Shown: positions 1 to 9,733 of the stretch, one piece after another
How the letters are laid out: every line of letters begins with the position of its first letter
Numbering within the stretch: position 1 is the stretch's first letter
DNA from: Pseudoalteromonas xiamenensis
Lineage (GTDB): Bacteria > Pseudomonadota > Gammaproteobacteria > Enterobacterales > Alteromonadaceae
Length of the DNA: 64,000 nucleotides
NCBI RefSeq assembly: GCF_042431545.1
Contig: NZ_JBHLYX010000003.1
Reading direction: 5' to 3' (one strand)
Made by a program: the position numbers and the translations under genes
The notes under the pieces: generated by a model
Told to the model about the DNA's origin: nothing
Seen by the model: the letters and a program-made list of their open reading frames with translations, nothing else
The model's database searches: none

Positions 1-1979
1 AAACCGCAATCCTGTTCTTCGGTATTCATGAGCACGTAACGGCTTGCATTCCAAAGCTTATTACAGAAGTTTCGATAGCCTTCTAAGCGGTTCATATCCC
101 AGTTGATATCACGACCTGTTGACGCCATAGCCGCCAGCGTAAAGCGCAGCGCATCCGTACCGTGTGCTTCAATACCATCAACAAAGGTCTTGCGCGTATT
201 CTTTTCAATCTTTTGCGCTAGTTGAGGTTGCATCATGTTGCCAGTGCGCTTTTCAACTAAGCTTTCAAGATCGATACCGTCTATCATGTCGAGAGGGTCT
301 AGCACGTTACCTTTAGACTTCGACATTTTATCGCCATTTTCGTCACGAATTAGACCGGTTACGTAAACGGTTTTAAAGGGGACTTGTGGTTTACCATTCT
401 CATCTTTCACGAAGTGCATCGTCATCATAATCATACGTGCAACCCAGAAGAAAATGATGTCGAAACCCGTTACCAGCACGTCAGAAGGGTGGAATACTTT
501 TAAGTCTTCCGTTTGCTCTGGCCAACCTTGTGTTGAGAATGTCCAAAGTGCTGACGAGAACCACGTATCTAATACGTCTTCATCTTGTGCAAGTACAACG
601 TCTGCGCCTAGGCTGTTTTCTGCGCGAACTTCTGCTTCATCACGACCAACATAGACGTTACCTGCTTCATCATACCAAGCTGGAATACGGTGACCCCACC
701 ACAATTGACGTGAAATACACCAATCCTGAACGTCACGCATCCATGAGAAGTACATATTTTCGTATTGCTTAGGTACGAACTGGATTTCACCGTCTTCTAC
801 CACTTTAACGGCTTGCTCAGCGAGCGGAGCAACTTTTACGTACCATTGGTCAGTAAGTAAAGGCTCGATGATAACGCCAGAACGGTCGCCGTAAGGAACA
901 GTTAAACTGTGATCGTCGATTTTTTCTAATAAGCCAGCTTGTTCAAACTCTTCAACAATTTTTGCACGTGCATCGAAACGATCAAGGCCGTGGAAACGCT
1001 CAGGAATTGGCGCGTCTAGGTCAAGTTCTTTGCCGTCAAACGTATAGGTTTCACCTGCATTCAAAATTGCCGCGTCTTTGTTGAACACGTTGATCATCGG
1101 AAGTTGATGACGTTTACCTACTTCATTATCGTTGAAGTCATGGGCTGGCGTGATTTTCACACAGCCAGTGCCTTTTTCCATGTCCGCGTGTTCGTCAGCA
1201 AGGATTGGGATACGGCGATTTACGATAGGCAGTAAAATCTCTTTACCAATCAGGTCTTGGTAACGTTCGTCATCAGGGTTAACGGCAACACCAGTATCGC
1301 CCAGCATGGTTTCTGGACGGGTAGTCGCAACGACAATGTAATCTTTGCCATCTTTCGTTTTAACGCCATCGGCTAAAGGATAGCGTAGGTTCCACATGTG
1401 ACCTTGCTTGTCTTTGTTTTCAACTTCAAGGTCAGAAATCGCTGTGTGCAATTTCGGGTCCCAGTTTACTAAGCGTTTACCACGATAAATAAGGTCATCT
1501 TGATAAAGACGAACAAACACCTCTTTAACCGCGTTTGACAAACCCTCATCCATCGTAAAACGTTCGCGATCCCAATCAACAGACGCGCCTAAACGACGAA
1601 GTTGACGTGTTATCGTGCCGCCTGACTCGCTTTTCCATTCCCACACTTTCTTAATGAATTCATCGCGGCCTAAATCGTGGCGACTTTTCCCTTCTTCAGC
1701 GGCAAGCTTACGTTCCACAACCATTTGCGTTGCAATACCCGCATGGTCTGTACCTACTTGCCAAAGTGTGTTGTTACCATTCATGCGTTTATAACGAATT
1801 AGAGTGTCCATGATGGTGTCTTGGAACGCGTGGCCCATGTGTAAGCTGCCGGTGACATTCGGTGGCGGGATCATGATGGAGTACGCTTCACCTTGGCCAG
1901 ACGGTTTAAAGTAGCCATTGCTTTCCCAGTCTTGATATAAAGACTGTTCAATATCTTGTGGATTATAGGTTTTATCCAT
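1..1979 (-). CDS. valS: Valine--tRNA ligase (3' part outside window)
   Basis: Class I aminoacyl-tRNA synthetase that charges tRNA-Val in the cytoplasm and edits mischarged threonine. The window holds about the first 659 codons; the C-terminal part (the rest of the anticodon-binding domain and the coiled coil) runs off the left edge. The reading frame is open throughout. Visible motifs are the HIGH-type signature HMGH at residues 47-50 and KMSKS near residue 550. The start is an ATG at 1979, giving the usual MDKTYNP-like N-terminus. holC lies just upstream on the same strand, 24 bases away, as in many gammaproteobacteria where pepA-holC-valS are neighbours. Confidence 0.97.
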   Translation of the reverse strand, partial: MDKTYNPQDIEQSLYQDWESNGYFKPSGQGEAYSIMIPPPNVTGSLHMGHAFQDTIMDTLIRYKRMNGNNTLWQVGTDHAGIATQMVVERKLAAEEGKSRHDLGRDEFIKKVWEWKSESGGTITRQLRRLGASVDWDRERFTMDEGLSNAVKEVFVRLYQDDLIYRGKRLVNWDPKLHTAISDLEVENKDKQGHMWNLRYPLADGVKTKDGKDYIVVATTRPETMLGDTGVAVNPDDERYQDLIGKEILLPIVNRRIPILADEHADMEKGTGCVKITPAHDFNDNEVGKRHQLPMINVFNKDAAILNAGETYTFDGKELDLDAPIPERFHGLDRFDARAKIVEEFEQAGLLEKIDDHSLTVPYGDRSGVIIEPLLTDQWYVKVAPLAEQAVKVVEDGEIQFVPKQYENMYFSWMRDVQDWCISRQLWWGHRIPAWYDEAGNVYVGRDEAEVRAENSLGADVVLAQDEDVLDTWFSSALWTFSTQGWPEQTEDLKVFHPSDVLVTGFDIIFFWVARMIMMTMHFVKDENGKPQVPFKTVYVTGLIRDENGDKMSKSKGNVLDPLDMIDGIDLESLVEKRTGNMMQPQLAQKIEKNTRKTFVDGIEAHGTDALRFTLAAMASTGRDINWDMNRLEGYRNFCNKLWNASRYVLMNTEEQDCG

Positions 1980-2003
1980 TACACAGAACCTTAAAATATA
2001 CTT

Positions 2004-2450
2004 TTATTGCGAGATTTCTTGAGTTGAAAGCACTGCGCCAAGCTGCCTAAGTTGTTTAAATCTTTCTCGAGCGGCTTGTTTTTGCACGGCCTCAACGGGC
2101 ACAAAATCAAATACTTGATTAAAACGTCGAATGAAGTCGGGCAGCGCCATCGATAAGTTAATGAGTACTGTTCGACGGCCTACGGGCGGAGTCACACCGA
2201 TTTCAACGGGCGCGCCACCTTTTGGTCCTTCACCTTGTAAATTGTGTGGCACAAAACTGTCAGCTTCAAATTGCCATAAATGTTCATCGAACTGATGCGC
2301 CAAAGCGATGTCATCGATGTAGACAAACACACGTTCACCAGAGCGAAACTGCTCTAATGCGATTTTTGCGGCCAAATCAAAATGAGCCGGTACTGTCGTG
2401 TCCGGCCCATGCTCTTGGTTTAGCACATAGAAACATGCGTTTGTGGTCAT
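2004..2450 (-). CDS. holC: DNA polymerase III chi subunit
   Basis: The chi subunit of the clamp-loader complex; in the family it links the psi subunit to single-stranded DNA-binding protein on the lagging strand. The product is 148 residues, normal for the family. I chose the ATG at 2450 (MTTNACFYVL) because it begins the conserved HolC N-terminus; the open frame extends 60 codons further upstream, but that extension does not resemble HolC and crosses the pepA terminator hairpin. No good Shine-Dalgarno sequence is visible before this ATG. It lies between pepA (upstream) and valS (downstream), the typical order. Confidence 0.9.
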   Translation of the reverse strand: MTTNACFYVLNQEHGPDTTVPAHFDLAAKIALEQFRSGERVFVYIDDIALAHQFDEHLWQFEADSFVPHNLQGEGPKGGAPVEIGVTPPVGRRTVLINLSMALPDFIRRFNQVFDFVPVEAVQKQAARERFKQLRQLGAVLSTQEISQ

Positions 2451-2549
2451 ATAAAGGCTATTTTTTGAATCCGACGCGGTCAAATCGTGATGTAAAGCAC
2501 TGCGCTTGAACGACACGAAACCAGCTGTTTTGGTTATCAATTCGACGGC

Positions 2550-2586
2550 TAAAAATAAAACCGCATTCTGACACAGAATGCGGTTT
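2550..2586 (-). terminator. Terminator after pepA
   Basis: Two 13-base arms (2558-2570 and 2574-2586) pair perfectly around a 3-base loop. Read on the minus strand, the hairpin is followed by a T-rich run (complement of 2550-2559). It lies between the pepA stop codon and the holC start, so it should end pepA transcription before holC-valS. Confidence 0.8.
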
Positions 2587-2638
2587 CCTTCAATCGTCGA
2601 CGCGCCTTGAAAGGACGCATTACATAGCAAAAAAGGGA

Positions 2639-4150
2639 CTAATCTGCTTGTCCTTGACCGACGTTCGCTCTATTGAGCAAATATTGCGTTAACAATGGTA
2701 CAGGACGACCAGTTGCGCCTTTGTTTTTGCCACTACGCCATGCTGTTCCTGCGATATCTAAATGTGCCCAATTATATTTCTTGGTAAATTTAGATAGGAA
2801 ACATGCGGCGGTAATAGTGCCTGCAGCGCGACCTCCAAGATTGGTAAAGTCTGCAAATGGGCTTTCGAGTTGTTCTTGGTAATCGTCCCAAAGCGGTAAT
2901 TGCCAAGCGCGGTCGCCACTTTGTTCAGACGCTTTTAAGATGTCATGAGCTAGCGGGTTATGGTTTGAAAGCAAGCCTGTTGCATGATGACCAAGGGCTA
3001 CGATACACGCGCCAGTCAGCGTAGCTACGTCAACAACCGTTTCAGGCTCAAATTGTTCTACATACGTTAATGCGTCACATAGCACCAAACGACCTTCTGC
3101 ATCGGTGTTTAATACTTCAACCGTTTGGCCTGACATCGTGGTAAGAATATCACCAGGGCGATAGGCATTGGCGCTTGGCATGTTTTCACAACCAGCCAAA
3201 ATACCAATGACGTTAAGTGGCAGTTTGAGTTCAGCAACGGTGCGCATTAAGCCTAAAACGGATGCCGCGCCGCCCATATCGTATTTCATTTCGTCCATGG
3301 CTTCGCCTGGTTTGATTGAAATACCACCGGAATCAAACGTCAGACCCTTACCTACAAACACAACAGGCGCTTGTGAGTCTGGAGCGCCAGTGTAATGGAT
3401 AACAGACATGATGGACTCGTTCGCACTGCCTCGTCCTACAGCAAGGTAGGAATGCATGCCAAGATCTTCCATTTCTTTTTCACCGACAAGATTCACCGTC
3501 ACGTTATCAAATTCGTTTTCAAGAATTTTAGCTTGTTCGCCAAGATAGGCTGCATTACAGATATTCGGTGGCATATTGGCTACGTCTTTACATAGCTTAG
3601 CACCGGAAGCAATCGCTAAACCGTGCTCGATGGCCGTTTCGCCAATGGGAAGTTCGCGGCGTGTTGGCACATTGAAAACGATTTTACGAAGGGGTCTGCG
3701 CAAATCGCTTTTTTTACTCTTGAGTTGATTGAAGGTATATAAGCAATCCTGCGTTGTTTCAACGGCTTGTCTTACTTTCCAATACGTATCACGACTTTTC
3801 ACATGTTGCTCTGTTAAAAAGCAAACCGCTTCCATAGACCCTGTTTCATTAAGAGTATTGATGGTTTTTGAAATAATCTGTTTGTACTGTTTGTCATCTA
3901 GTTCACGTTCTTTGCCGCAACCGACAAGTAACACGCGCTCACTAAGAATGTTCGGTACATGATGTAACAATAGAACTTGCCCGGTCTTTCCTTCGATATC
4001 GCCGCGGCGAAGTAAATTAGAAATGTATCCTTCACTGATTTTGTCGAGTTGCTCACCGATAGGTGATAGGCGGCGTGGTTCATAGACACCCACGACGATA
4101 CATGCGCTTCGTTGTTTTTCTGGACTACCGCTTTTTACGCTGAATTCCAT
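2639..4150 (-). CDS. pepA: Cytosol (leucyl) aminopeptidase PepA
   Basis: M17-family metallo-aminopeptidase that removes N-terminal residues from peptides. In E. coli PepA is also a DNA-binding protein in carAB control and Xer recombination. The product is 503 residues, the same length as E. coli PepA. The family signature NTDAEGRL is near residue 350, and metal-ligand motifs such as VGKGLTFDSGG and KYDMGGAA precede it. The ATG at 4150 has an AGGAG Shine-Dalgarno sequence 6 bases upstream. It is divergent from lptF, the common arrangement in gammaproteobacteria. Confidence 0.97.
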   Translation of the reverse strand: MEFSVKSGSPEKQRSACIVVGVYEPRRLSPIGEQLDKISEGYISNLLRRGDIEGKTGQVLLLHHVPNILSERVLLVGCGKERELDDKQYKQIISKTINTLNETGSMEAVCFLTEQHVKSRDTYWKVRQAVETTQDCLYTFNQLKSKKSDLRRPLRKIVFNVPTRRELPIGETAIEHGLAIASGAKLCKDVANMPPNICNAAYLGEQAKILENEFDNVTVNLVGEKEMEDLGMHSYLAVGRGSANESIMSVIHYTGAPDSQAPVVFVGKGLTFDSGGISIKPGEAMDEMKYDMGGAASVLGLMRTVAELKLPLNVIGILAGCENMPSANAYRPGDILTTMSGQTVEVLNTDAEGRLVLCDALTYVEQFEPETVVDVATLTGACIVALGHHATGLLSNHNPLAHDILKASEQSGDRAWQLPLWDDYQEQLESPFADFTNLGGRAAGTITAACFLSKFTKKYNWAHLDIAGTAWRSGKNKGATGRPVPLLTQYLLNRANVGQGQAD

Positions 4151-4356
4151 TGCGACTCCTGAGTCTGTGATAGGTCAATTTGAACTTTATACGCCATTTT
4201 TCATCAATACCAGTAAAGGCCTTATATTTCTTAAATTGGCCCAAACAGTTGGTAGGATTATTGACACTGTTGGCATATAATAAAGTGACTAAAATAAAGA
4301 GTTTACCCAATTTTTTGCACTATTCCAGTGAAATAAGACGCTTATAGGGGCAAACA

Positions 4357-5469
4357 TTGCTAATTTTTCGTTATTTAACTGCTGAAGTTCTGAAATCTCA
4401 GATAGCGGTTTTCCTTACATTGATGACTATCTTTTTGTCGCAGCGCTTTGTGGTGATCTTAAGCTCTGCGTCCGAAGGCAGCATACCTGGCAAGTTAGTA
4501 CTTGCTTTTTTGGCACTTAAATTACCTCAGTTGGCATCGTTAATACTGCCACTCAGTTTATTCCTTGGGATCATATTGGCTTACAGCCGCATATATGCAG
4601 ATAGCGAAATGACGGTGTTACGGGCCTGCGGGGTAAGTGAATGGTATGTTGTGCGTGTTACGCTTATATCCAGTGGTATTTTAGCCGTTTTAGCTGCGGT
4701 TTTGACGCTCTACATCGCGCCTTGGGCAAGTGAAAAAGAATATCAGCTTCGAGAGCAAGCAGATGCAGAGTCTGGGCTGTCCACGCTCAGAGCCGGGCGC
4801 TTTCAACAAACGGGAAACGAAAAGGCTGTGGTGTTTGTTCACAACATAGATAACGGTGGGACTGATTTACACAAAGTATTTGTCGCCCAATTACCGAGTA
4901 AAGATTCGAATCAAGCTGCACGTATTGTATACGCTCAGTCAGGTAAAGTGTTGGAATCAGAAAGTGGTGAACAGCAATTGCTGCTTGGCACGGGGAAACG
5001 ATACGAAACAGATGAAAGCAATTTATCGATGAACATTACGGAGTTTTCGAGTTATCAGGTCCAGATCCGTGAACAGGCGATAGAACACCAACGTCGAAAG
5101 CTAGAAGCGGTTCCAACCATAAGACTTCTTGATATGAAAACGCCTGAAGCCGTTGCTCAATTTCAATGGCGCATAGCAATTCCTTTAGCCATCCCGTTAC
5201 TGACATTAATTGCAGTTCCGCTCAGTGTGGTGAACCCAAGGCAAGGTAAATTTGCTAAGTTGGTCCCTGCAATCAGTCTATACCTTGGGTATTTTATTTT
5301 ACTTAATGCTGCGCGTTTTGCGGTGGCCGACGGGAAGATCCCGCCCTCCATTGGACTTTGGTGGATCCATTTAAGCGCCTTGTTTATTGGTGCTTATCTT
5401 ATTGTTAAGGGGCGTCCAATTGGCGTGTGGTTACGTTCAATCTTTTTGCGTAGAGAGAGCACATCATGA
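4357..5469 (+). CDS. lptF: LPS export ABC transporter permease LptF
   Basis: Inner-membrane permease of the LptB2FG complex, which extracts lipopolysaccharide and passes it to LptC. The product is 370 residues: N-terminal transmembrane helices (to about residue 125), a periplasmic jellyroll-like domain (about 130-265), and three C-terminal helices. The start is a TTG at 4357, preceded by AGGGG at a normal distance; the encoded start LLIFRYLTAEVLKSQ aligns with the known LptF N-terminus, and no nearby ATG or GTG would keep it. The 3' end overlaps lptG by 4 bases (ATGA), so the two are translationally coupled. Confidence 0.95.
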   Translation: MLIFRYLTAEVLKSQIAVFLTLMTIFLSQRFVVILSSASEGSIPGKLVLAFLALKLPQLASLILPLSLFLGIILAYSRIYADSEMTVLRACGVSEWYVVRVTLISSGILAVLAAVLTLYIAPWASEKEYQLREQADAESGLSTLRAGRFQQTGNEKAVVFVHNIDNGGTDLHKVFVAQLPSKDSNQAARIVYAQSGKVLESESGEQQLLLGTGKRYETDESNLSMNITEFSSYQVQIREQAIEHQRRKLEAVPTIRLLDMKTPEAVAQFQWRIAIPLAIPLLTLIAVPLSVVNPRQGKFAKLVPAISLYLGYFILLNAARFAVADGKIPPSIGLWWIHLSALFIGAYLIVKGRPIGVWLRSIFLRRESTS

Positions 5470-6533
5470 TGAAAACCTTAGATGTGTATTTGGGACGTAG
5501 CCTCGTTCAAACTACCGGTTTTACGCTGTTAGTTCTTGTTGGCATTAGTACGCTTATCAAGTTTATTGAACAATTGAAATCCGTTGGGCGCGGTACTTTT
5601 GATATTATGGATGCGCTCTTATACACGCTTTACAGTGTGCCGGGAGAACTAGTCGTATTCTTCCCGATGGCTGTGCTGATTGGTGGCCTAACAGGACTTG
5701 GTGCGCTGGCATCGAACAGTGAATTGATCGTTATGCAAGCAGCTGGAATGTCCCGATTGCAGATTATCTCTTCGGTAATGAAAACTGCCGTTGTACTCGC
5801 TTTATGCATGATGGCTGTTGGGGAGTGGGGTGCTCCACAAGCCGAGAAAATTGCGCATGATTTGAAAAGTCGTGCAATTCATGGCGGTGAGGTCTTTAAT
5901 GCACAAAAAGGAATTTGGGCAAAAGACGGCAATAATTTCATTAACATCGCCAATGTTGATCAGCTCGGAATCTTGCAAGACATTAATATTTATCAATTTG
6001 ATGAGGCGCTTAGCTTAAATTCGATCATCCGAGCTAAATCTGGCCATGCACGCAATGATGGTTGGCTATTCAAAGGGGTTGAAACGGTTAGCTTGGATGG
6101 TGAGTCTATTAATTCGAATAAACAAGCGGAGTTATTTTATTCGTCGGCATTGAACGCTGAAAAATTGGGGGTGGTTTCAATTGATCCGGATTCCTTATCT
6201 TTTTCAGGGCTTTGGTCTTATCTTGGTTATTTAAAACAAAACGATCAGGATACGAGTACCTATGAGTTAGCGCTTTGGAGAAAGATAGTGCAACCTATAA
6301 CTGTGGGAGTTATGCTGCTCGTAGCACTGTCGTTTATCTTTGGCCCGCTTCGTTCAGTCAGTATGGGGGCTCGTATCATAATGGGTGTGGTTACTGGTAT
6401 TGCATTCCACCTTACTAATGAAATTTTTGGACCTATTGTGATGGTCTACCAAGTGCCAGCCGCCTTTGGTGCGATAATGCCAAGTATTCTTTTCATCGTA
6501 TTTGCTAGCTATTTGTTAAAGCGACGAACATAG
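5466..6533 (+). CDS. lptG: LPS export ABC transporter permease LptG
   Basis: Second permease of the LptB2FG lipopolysaccharide exporter. The 355-residue product has the same plan as LptF: N-terminal membrane helices, a central periplasmic domain (about residues 120-265) and C-terminal helices ending near 350. It starts at an ATG overlapping the lptF stop codon; a second ATG follows immediately, so the exact start is uncertain by one codon. A bidirectional terminator follows. Confidence 0.95.
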   Translation: MMKTLDVYLGRSLVQTTGFTLLVLVGISTLIKFIEQLKSVGRGTFDIMDALLYTLYSVPGELVVFFPMAVLIGGLTGLGALASNSELIVMQAAGMSRLQIISSVMKTAVVLALCMMAVGEWGAPQAEKIAHDLKSRAIHGGEVFNAQKGIWAKDGNNFINIANVDQLGILQDINIYQFDEALSLNSIIRAKSGHARNDGWLFKGVETVSLDGESINSNKQAELFYSSALNAEKLGVVSIDPDSLSFSGLWSYLGYLKQNDQDTSTYELALWRKIVQPITVGVMLLVALSFIFGPLRSVSMGARIIMGVVTGIAFHLTNEIFGPIVMVYQVPAAFGAIMPSILFIVFASYLLKRRT

Positions 6534-6556
6534 TTTTTAGCGTGAGAATTGAAAAC

Positions 6557-6582
6557 AAAAAAGTCGCGTAGGCGACTTTTTT
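6557..6582. terminator. Bidirectional terminator between lptG and the RDD gene
   Basis: A GTCGC/GCGAC stem is flanked by A6 on the left and T6 on the right, so it can terminate lptG on the plus strand and the convergent RDD gene on the minus strand. Confidence 0.85.
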
Positions 6583-6614
6583 GTTTTTAAGATGTAGACC
6601 TTATCCGCGTGGAT

Positions 6615-7112
6615 TTAATCCAAAGAACGATAGACTCGGCGATTTTCTTCTTTACTTAGAACAATGACATTTGTGCCCGTTAGCCGGTCTTGCAAAGCTC
6701 TTTTATGTTTGAAATCGATGAGCACTAATAGATTTCCTAAACCTAATAACGCGCATACGCTACGCAGTGCTGCTTTGCCCCATGATAAAGGTGCACCGTC
6801 AGTGGTTACGACCTGAAGACGCCAAGCGCGCATCCCAATTGTTTGCCCACTTTTTTTCCAGAAGTAGGTAAAGAAAAACACCGAAACACTAACTAATAAT
6901 GCTAAACGTAGCCAATAGAGTAAAGGTGTGTCTTGAACAAAAGCGGAAATATCTTCATGCCCCGACATTGAGAGCCATTCAAGGCTAATCGCTCCTTGCA
7001 CGAGTAAAAGAAATAAAACAGTCGATAACATGGCGAAAGCTATCACCACTAAACCATCATAAAGCAATGCAGCTAGACGGCGGAAAAAGCCCGCATTAGG
7101 AAACTCAGACAT
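6615..7112 (-). CDS. RDD family membrane protein
   Basis: RDD-domain integral membrane protein of unknown function, 165 residues. Three or four hydrophobic segments are visible (about residues 15-40, 60-80 and 110-130). The family hallmarks are the FFRRLAALLYDGLVV segment near the N-terminus (R then D) and the later GQTIGMRAWRLQVV segment. The ATG at 7112 is preferred over an upstream in-frame TTG at 7124 because a GAGG sits 6 bases before it. RDD proteins are often found beside lptFG in this group. The substrate or role cannot be told from the sequence. Confidence 0.85.
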   Translation of the reverse strand: MSEFPNAGFFRRLAALLYDGLVVIAFAMLSTVLFLLLVQGAISLEWLSMSGHEDISAFVQDTPLLYWLRLALLVSVSVFFFTYFWKKSGQTIGMRAWRLQVVTTDGAPLSWGKAALRSVCALLGLGNLLVLIDFKHKRALQDRLTGTNVIVLSKEENRRVYRSLD

Positions 7113-7226
7113 GGGGAACCTCAAAAATAAACTTTGTCTATTTTACACCAATGACCCTAAAAGTGCAGTGATGTTGGCGTTTTGTTCAAAGAAGAAGCAG
7201 TTAACACTGGGAAATCAAAAAATTGC

Positions 7227-7254
7227 TTGCTGCGACAAAAGATATTTGTATAAT
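7227..7254 (+). promoter_or_regulatory. Sigma-70 promoter of tRNA-Leu
   Basis: A perfect TATAAT at 7249-7254 follows a -35-like TTGCTG at 7227-7232 with a 16-base spacer. Transcription would start near 7261, leaving a leader of about 85 bases before the tRNA. The leader ends in a hairpin (arms TTTAATCTT and AAGATTAAA, about 7317-7336) just before the tRNA 5' end. Confidence 0.7.
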
Positions 7255-7346
7255 GCAAAGCATAGAGACGAGGGCATATAAACAAAGCCCAAGCTCAAAG
7301 TGGTTTTTCTTTATCTTTTAATCTTAGAAGATTAAAGAAAAATGAT

Positions 7347-7431
7347 GCCAGTGTGATGGAATTGGTAGACATGACGGATTCAAAATCCGTTGCCTTCGGG
7401 CGTGACGGTTCAAGTCCGTCCACTGGTACCA
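7347..7431 (+). tRNA. tRNA-Leu (anticodon CAA)
   Basis: An 85-base class II tRNA with an encoded CCA end. The acceptor arms GCCAGTG and CACTGGT pair with one G-U at the first position. The anticodon stem GACGGATT/AATCCGT frames a loop with CAA at 7381-7383. A variable arm (TGCCTTCGGGCGT region) and the T-loop GTTCAAGTC follow. It reads UUG codons. Confidence 0.95.
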
Positions 7432-7438
7432 CTTTACT

Positions 7439-7468
7439 AACCCTAACCTATTTGGTTGGGGTTTTTTT
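7439..7468 (+). terminator. Terminator after tRNA-Leu
   Basis: AACCCTAACC pairs with GGTTGGGGTT (one G-T) around a 5-base loop and is followed by a run of seven T. It starts 8 bases after the tRNA CCA. The rest of the gap up to 7718 shows no gene. Confidence 0.85.
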
Positions 7469-7718
7469 ATGTCTGAATTTTGTAGTTTTTTGCTAACTTC
7501 CAAATCGATTCATTCAATACTCCATTGGAATCCTACCTACATCGACGTATTTCAAACTTTCCCCCATCGATAAATCTTTACTAATTCGTTGTATGTAATA
7601 GGTTGTGTGAGAGTGATGCGACTGAATTGGGCAAAAACTCTAGTGACAGGACAAGAAGTTGTGTTGTGGTATCAAGGGGGAGGTGAGCATTAGATGCTCA
7701 CCAATCGACCGGGTCGTT

Positions 7719-7961
7719 TTATTGGAAGAAATCGTCTTGATTTTTTGCCAACATAGCTTCAGCTTCTTCGATTAAGCGTTGCTTATCTTCCTCTGATAAT
7801 GTGTGCTCAGTGTTAAGTACCGATGAAATCTTGTGGTTTTCCATTGACCATTCTCCAAGGTCAATGAGTTGACAGCGCTTGCTGCAAAAAGGGCGATAAG
7901 GGCTTTTATCAGACCAAATAACATCCGCTTGGCAAGTAGGGCATGCGACAATTGTAGGCAT
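7719..7961 (-). CDS. yacG: DNA gyrase inhibitor YacG (zinc protein)
   Basis: Small zinc protein; E. coli YacG binds GyrB and inhibits gyrase. The product is 80 residues. Four zinc-binding cysteines are visible as CPTC near residues 7-10 and FCSKRC near residues 26-31, followed by the conserved DLGEW. The acidic C-terminal tail is typical. I chose the ATG at 7961 (MPTIVACPTC) over a longer frame because it places the first CxxC normally. It is the last gene of the pil-coaE cluster on this strand; coaE-yacG linkage is common. Confidence 0.92.
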   Translation of the reverse strand: MPTIVACPTCQADVIWSDKSPYRPFCSKRCQLIDLGEWSMENHKISSVLNTEHTLSEEDKQRLIEEAEAMLAKNQDDFFQ

Positions 7962-8053
7962 TGTTATTCTCAATAAGTTCTTTGTTGCTAGTCTAACGAG
8001 CTGGTCTGGAAGGTCAAGGGAGTGTAGTGCACTCCCCATATCTAAACAGCTAT

Positions 8054-9733
8054 TTAAAAGCTAGTGACGCGATTAATTTCGGTAAGAGAGCTCACACCTG
8101 CTCCTGCTTTTTTGAGGCCAGAAATACGAAGGTTCGCAAATCCAGCTTTGTTTGCCATTTCTGCAATTTCAAGGCTATTGCCACCTCGCATAATCACCTG
8201 TGCGATTTCTGGAGTGATTTTAACGACCTCATAAATACCGACTCGGCCTTTATAGCCATCAGTACAATGATCGCAGCCTTTTGGCGAAAACAACGTTACG
8301 TTTGGGATGTCAGCTTCTTTGAAACCCTGTCTTAAGAGCTCTTCTTTCGGCAATGTTTCTGGTGTTTTACATTTTGGGCATAAACGACGAGCAAGTCGCT
8401 GTGCGATAATCAAACTCACTGAGCTGGCAACGTTGTAGGCAGGCACGCCCATGTTGAGTAAACGCGTGAGTGTTTCGGGGGCAGAGTTGGTGTGAAGTGT
8501 ACTTAACACCAAGTGACCGGTTTGTGCCGCTTTAATAGAAATTTCTGCCGTTTCCAAATCTCGGATCTCACCTACCATGACAACATCTGGATCTTGACGT
8601 AGGAAAGCTCGAAGTGCATTAGCGAACGTCATGTCAGCTTTGGTATTGATTTGAACTTGGTTAATACCTTCAAGGTTTATTTCAACAGGGTCTTCAGCGG
8701 TACTGATATTACGTTCAGGTTTGTTGAGAATGTTTAAACCCGTGTAAAGTGAAACCGTTTTACCCGAGCCTGTCGGCCCTGTGACCAAAATCATCCCTTG
8801 AGGCTGATTGAGCGCGTCAAGGTAAAGCTGTTTTTGTTCAGGTTCATAACCCAAAACATCGATGCCGAGCATTGCGCTGGAAGAATCCAGAATACGCATT
8901 ACAATCTTTTCGCCCCACATGGTTGGCAACGTGCTCACACGGAAATCGATGCTTTTCTTATCCGATATTTTGAGCTTAATGCGACCATCTTGAGGTTTTC
9001 GCTTTTCCGCAATATCAAGACGAGACATAACTTTGATACGGGCAGAAAGTCGGTTTGCTAGCGTAACCGGTGGGCTTGCCATTTCATGTAAAATACCATC
9101 GATACGAAATCGAATGCGGTACTTGTGCTCATAGGGTTCGAAGTGAAGATCCGATGCACCTTTTTTGATGGCATCCATCAGTATCTTATTGATGTAGACG
9201 ATGATAGGCGCATCGTCTTTTTCTTCTTCCTGTTGTGCTTGAACGGTTTGTGAGTCATCGGTTTCAAGTGAACTGAACTCATCAAACTCAGCTTCCGACA
9301 TGCCAAGTCCACTTGATGAGTCGAACAAAGAGTCAATTTTCTTTTCAAGTTGACGATAATCGACAACGACAACTTCGCATTGAAGGCCTGTACTGAACTC
9401 GAAGTTTTCGAGGGCGCCATAATCGGTAGGATCAGACGCGGCCACGTACAATTTACGTCCTTTACGGTTGAGTGGAAGAATATGATGTTGTCGAATGAGC
9501 TTTTCTTTAACAAGCTCTTTCGGAATGTTTTCCACGTCAAACTCATTCAAATCGAATAAGGGAACTCGAAATAGGTCTAGGCATTGTTCGGCTAACTCTT
9601 TGCCATCCATGCCGCTGCACATCGCAATTAACTCTGCAATTGAACTTGCATCTTTTTGCTTTGCTTTAACCTGCTCAGCGGTCACGCGTCCTAACGTTAA
9701 GAACTTACGTAATAATGGGGAGTTTTGCTCCAT
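8054..9733 (-). CDS. pilB: Type IV pilus assembly ATPase PilB
   Basis: Cytoplasmic hexameric ATPase that powers pilus extension. The product is 559 residues: an N-terminal MshEN/GspE-N type domain (about 1-160), then the T2SSE ATPase domain. Walker A GPTGSGKT lies near residue 317, followed by the Asp box, Walker B LRQDPDVVMVGEIRD and the His box. A four-cysteine zinc motif (CPKC...CDHC) lies between about residues 445 and 490, as in PilB and not PilT. Odd placement: it lies downstream of coaE and upstream of yacG instead of between pilA and pilC. Confidence 0.95.
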   Translation of the reverse strand: MEQNSPLLRKFLTLGRVTAEQVKAKQKDASSIAELIAMCSGMDGKELAEQCLDLFRVPLFDLNEFDVENIPKELVKEKLIRQHHILPLNRKGRKLYVAASDPTDYGALENFEFSTGLQCEVVVVDYRQLEKKIDSLFDSSSGLGMSEAEFDEFSSLETDDSQTVQAQQEEEKDDAPIIVYINKILMDAIKKGASDLHFEPYEHKYRIRFRIDGILHEMASPPVTLANRLSARIKVMSRLDIAEKRKPQDGRIKLKISDKKSIDFRVSTLPTMWGEKIVMRILDSSSAMLGIDVLGYEPEQKQLYLDALNQPQGMILVTGPTGSGKTVSLYTGLNILNKPERNISTAEDPVEINLEGINQVQINTKADMTFANALRAFLRQDPDVVMVGEIRDLETAEISIKAAQTGHLVLSTLHTNSAPETLTRLLNMGVPAYNVASSVSLIIAQRLARRLCPKCKTPETLPKEELLRQGFKEADIPNVTLFSPKGCDHCTDGYKGRVGIYEVVKITPEIAQVIMRGGNSLEIAEMANKAGFANLRISGLKKAGAGVSSLTEINRVTSF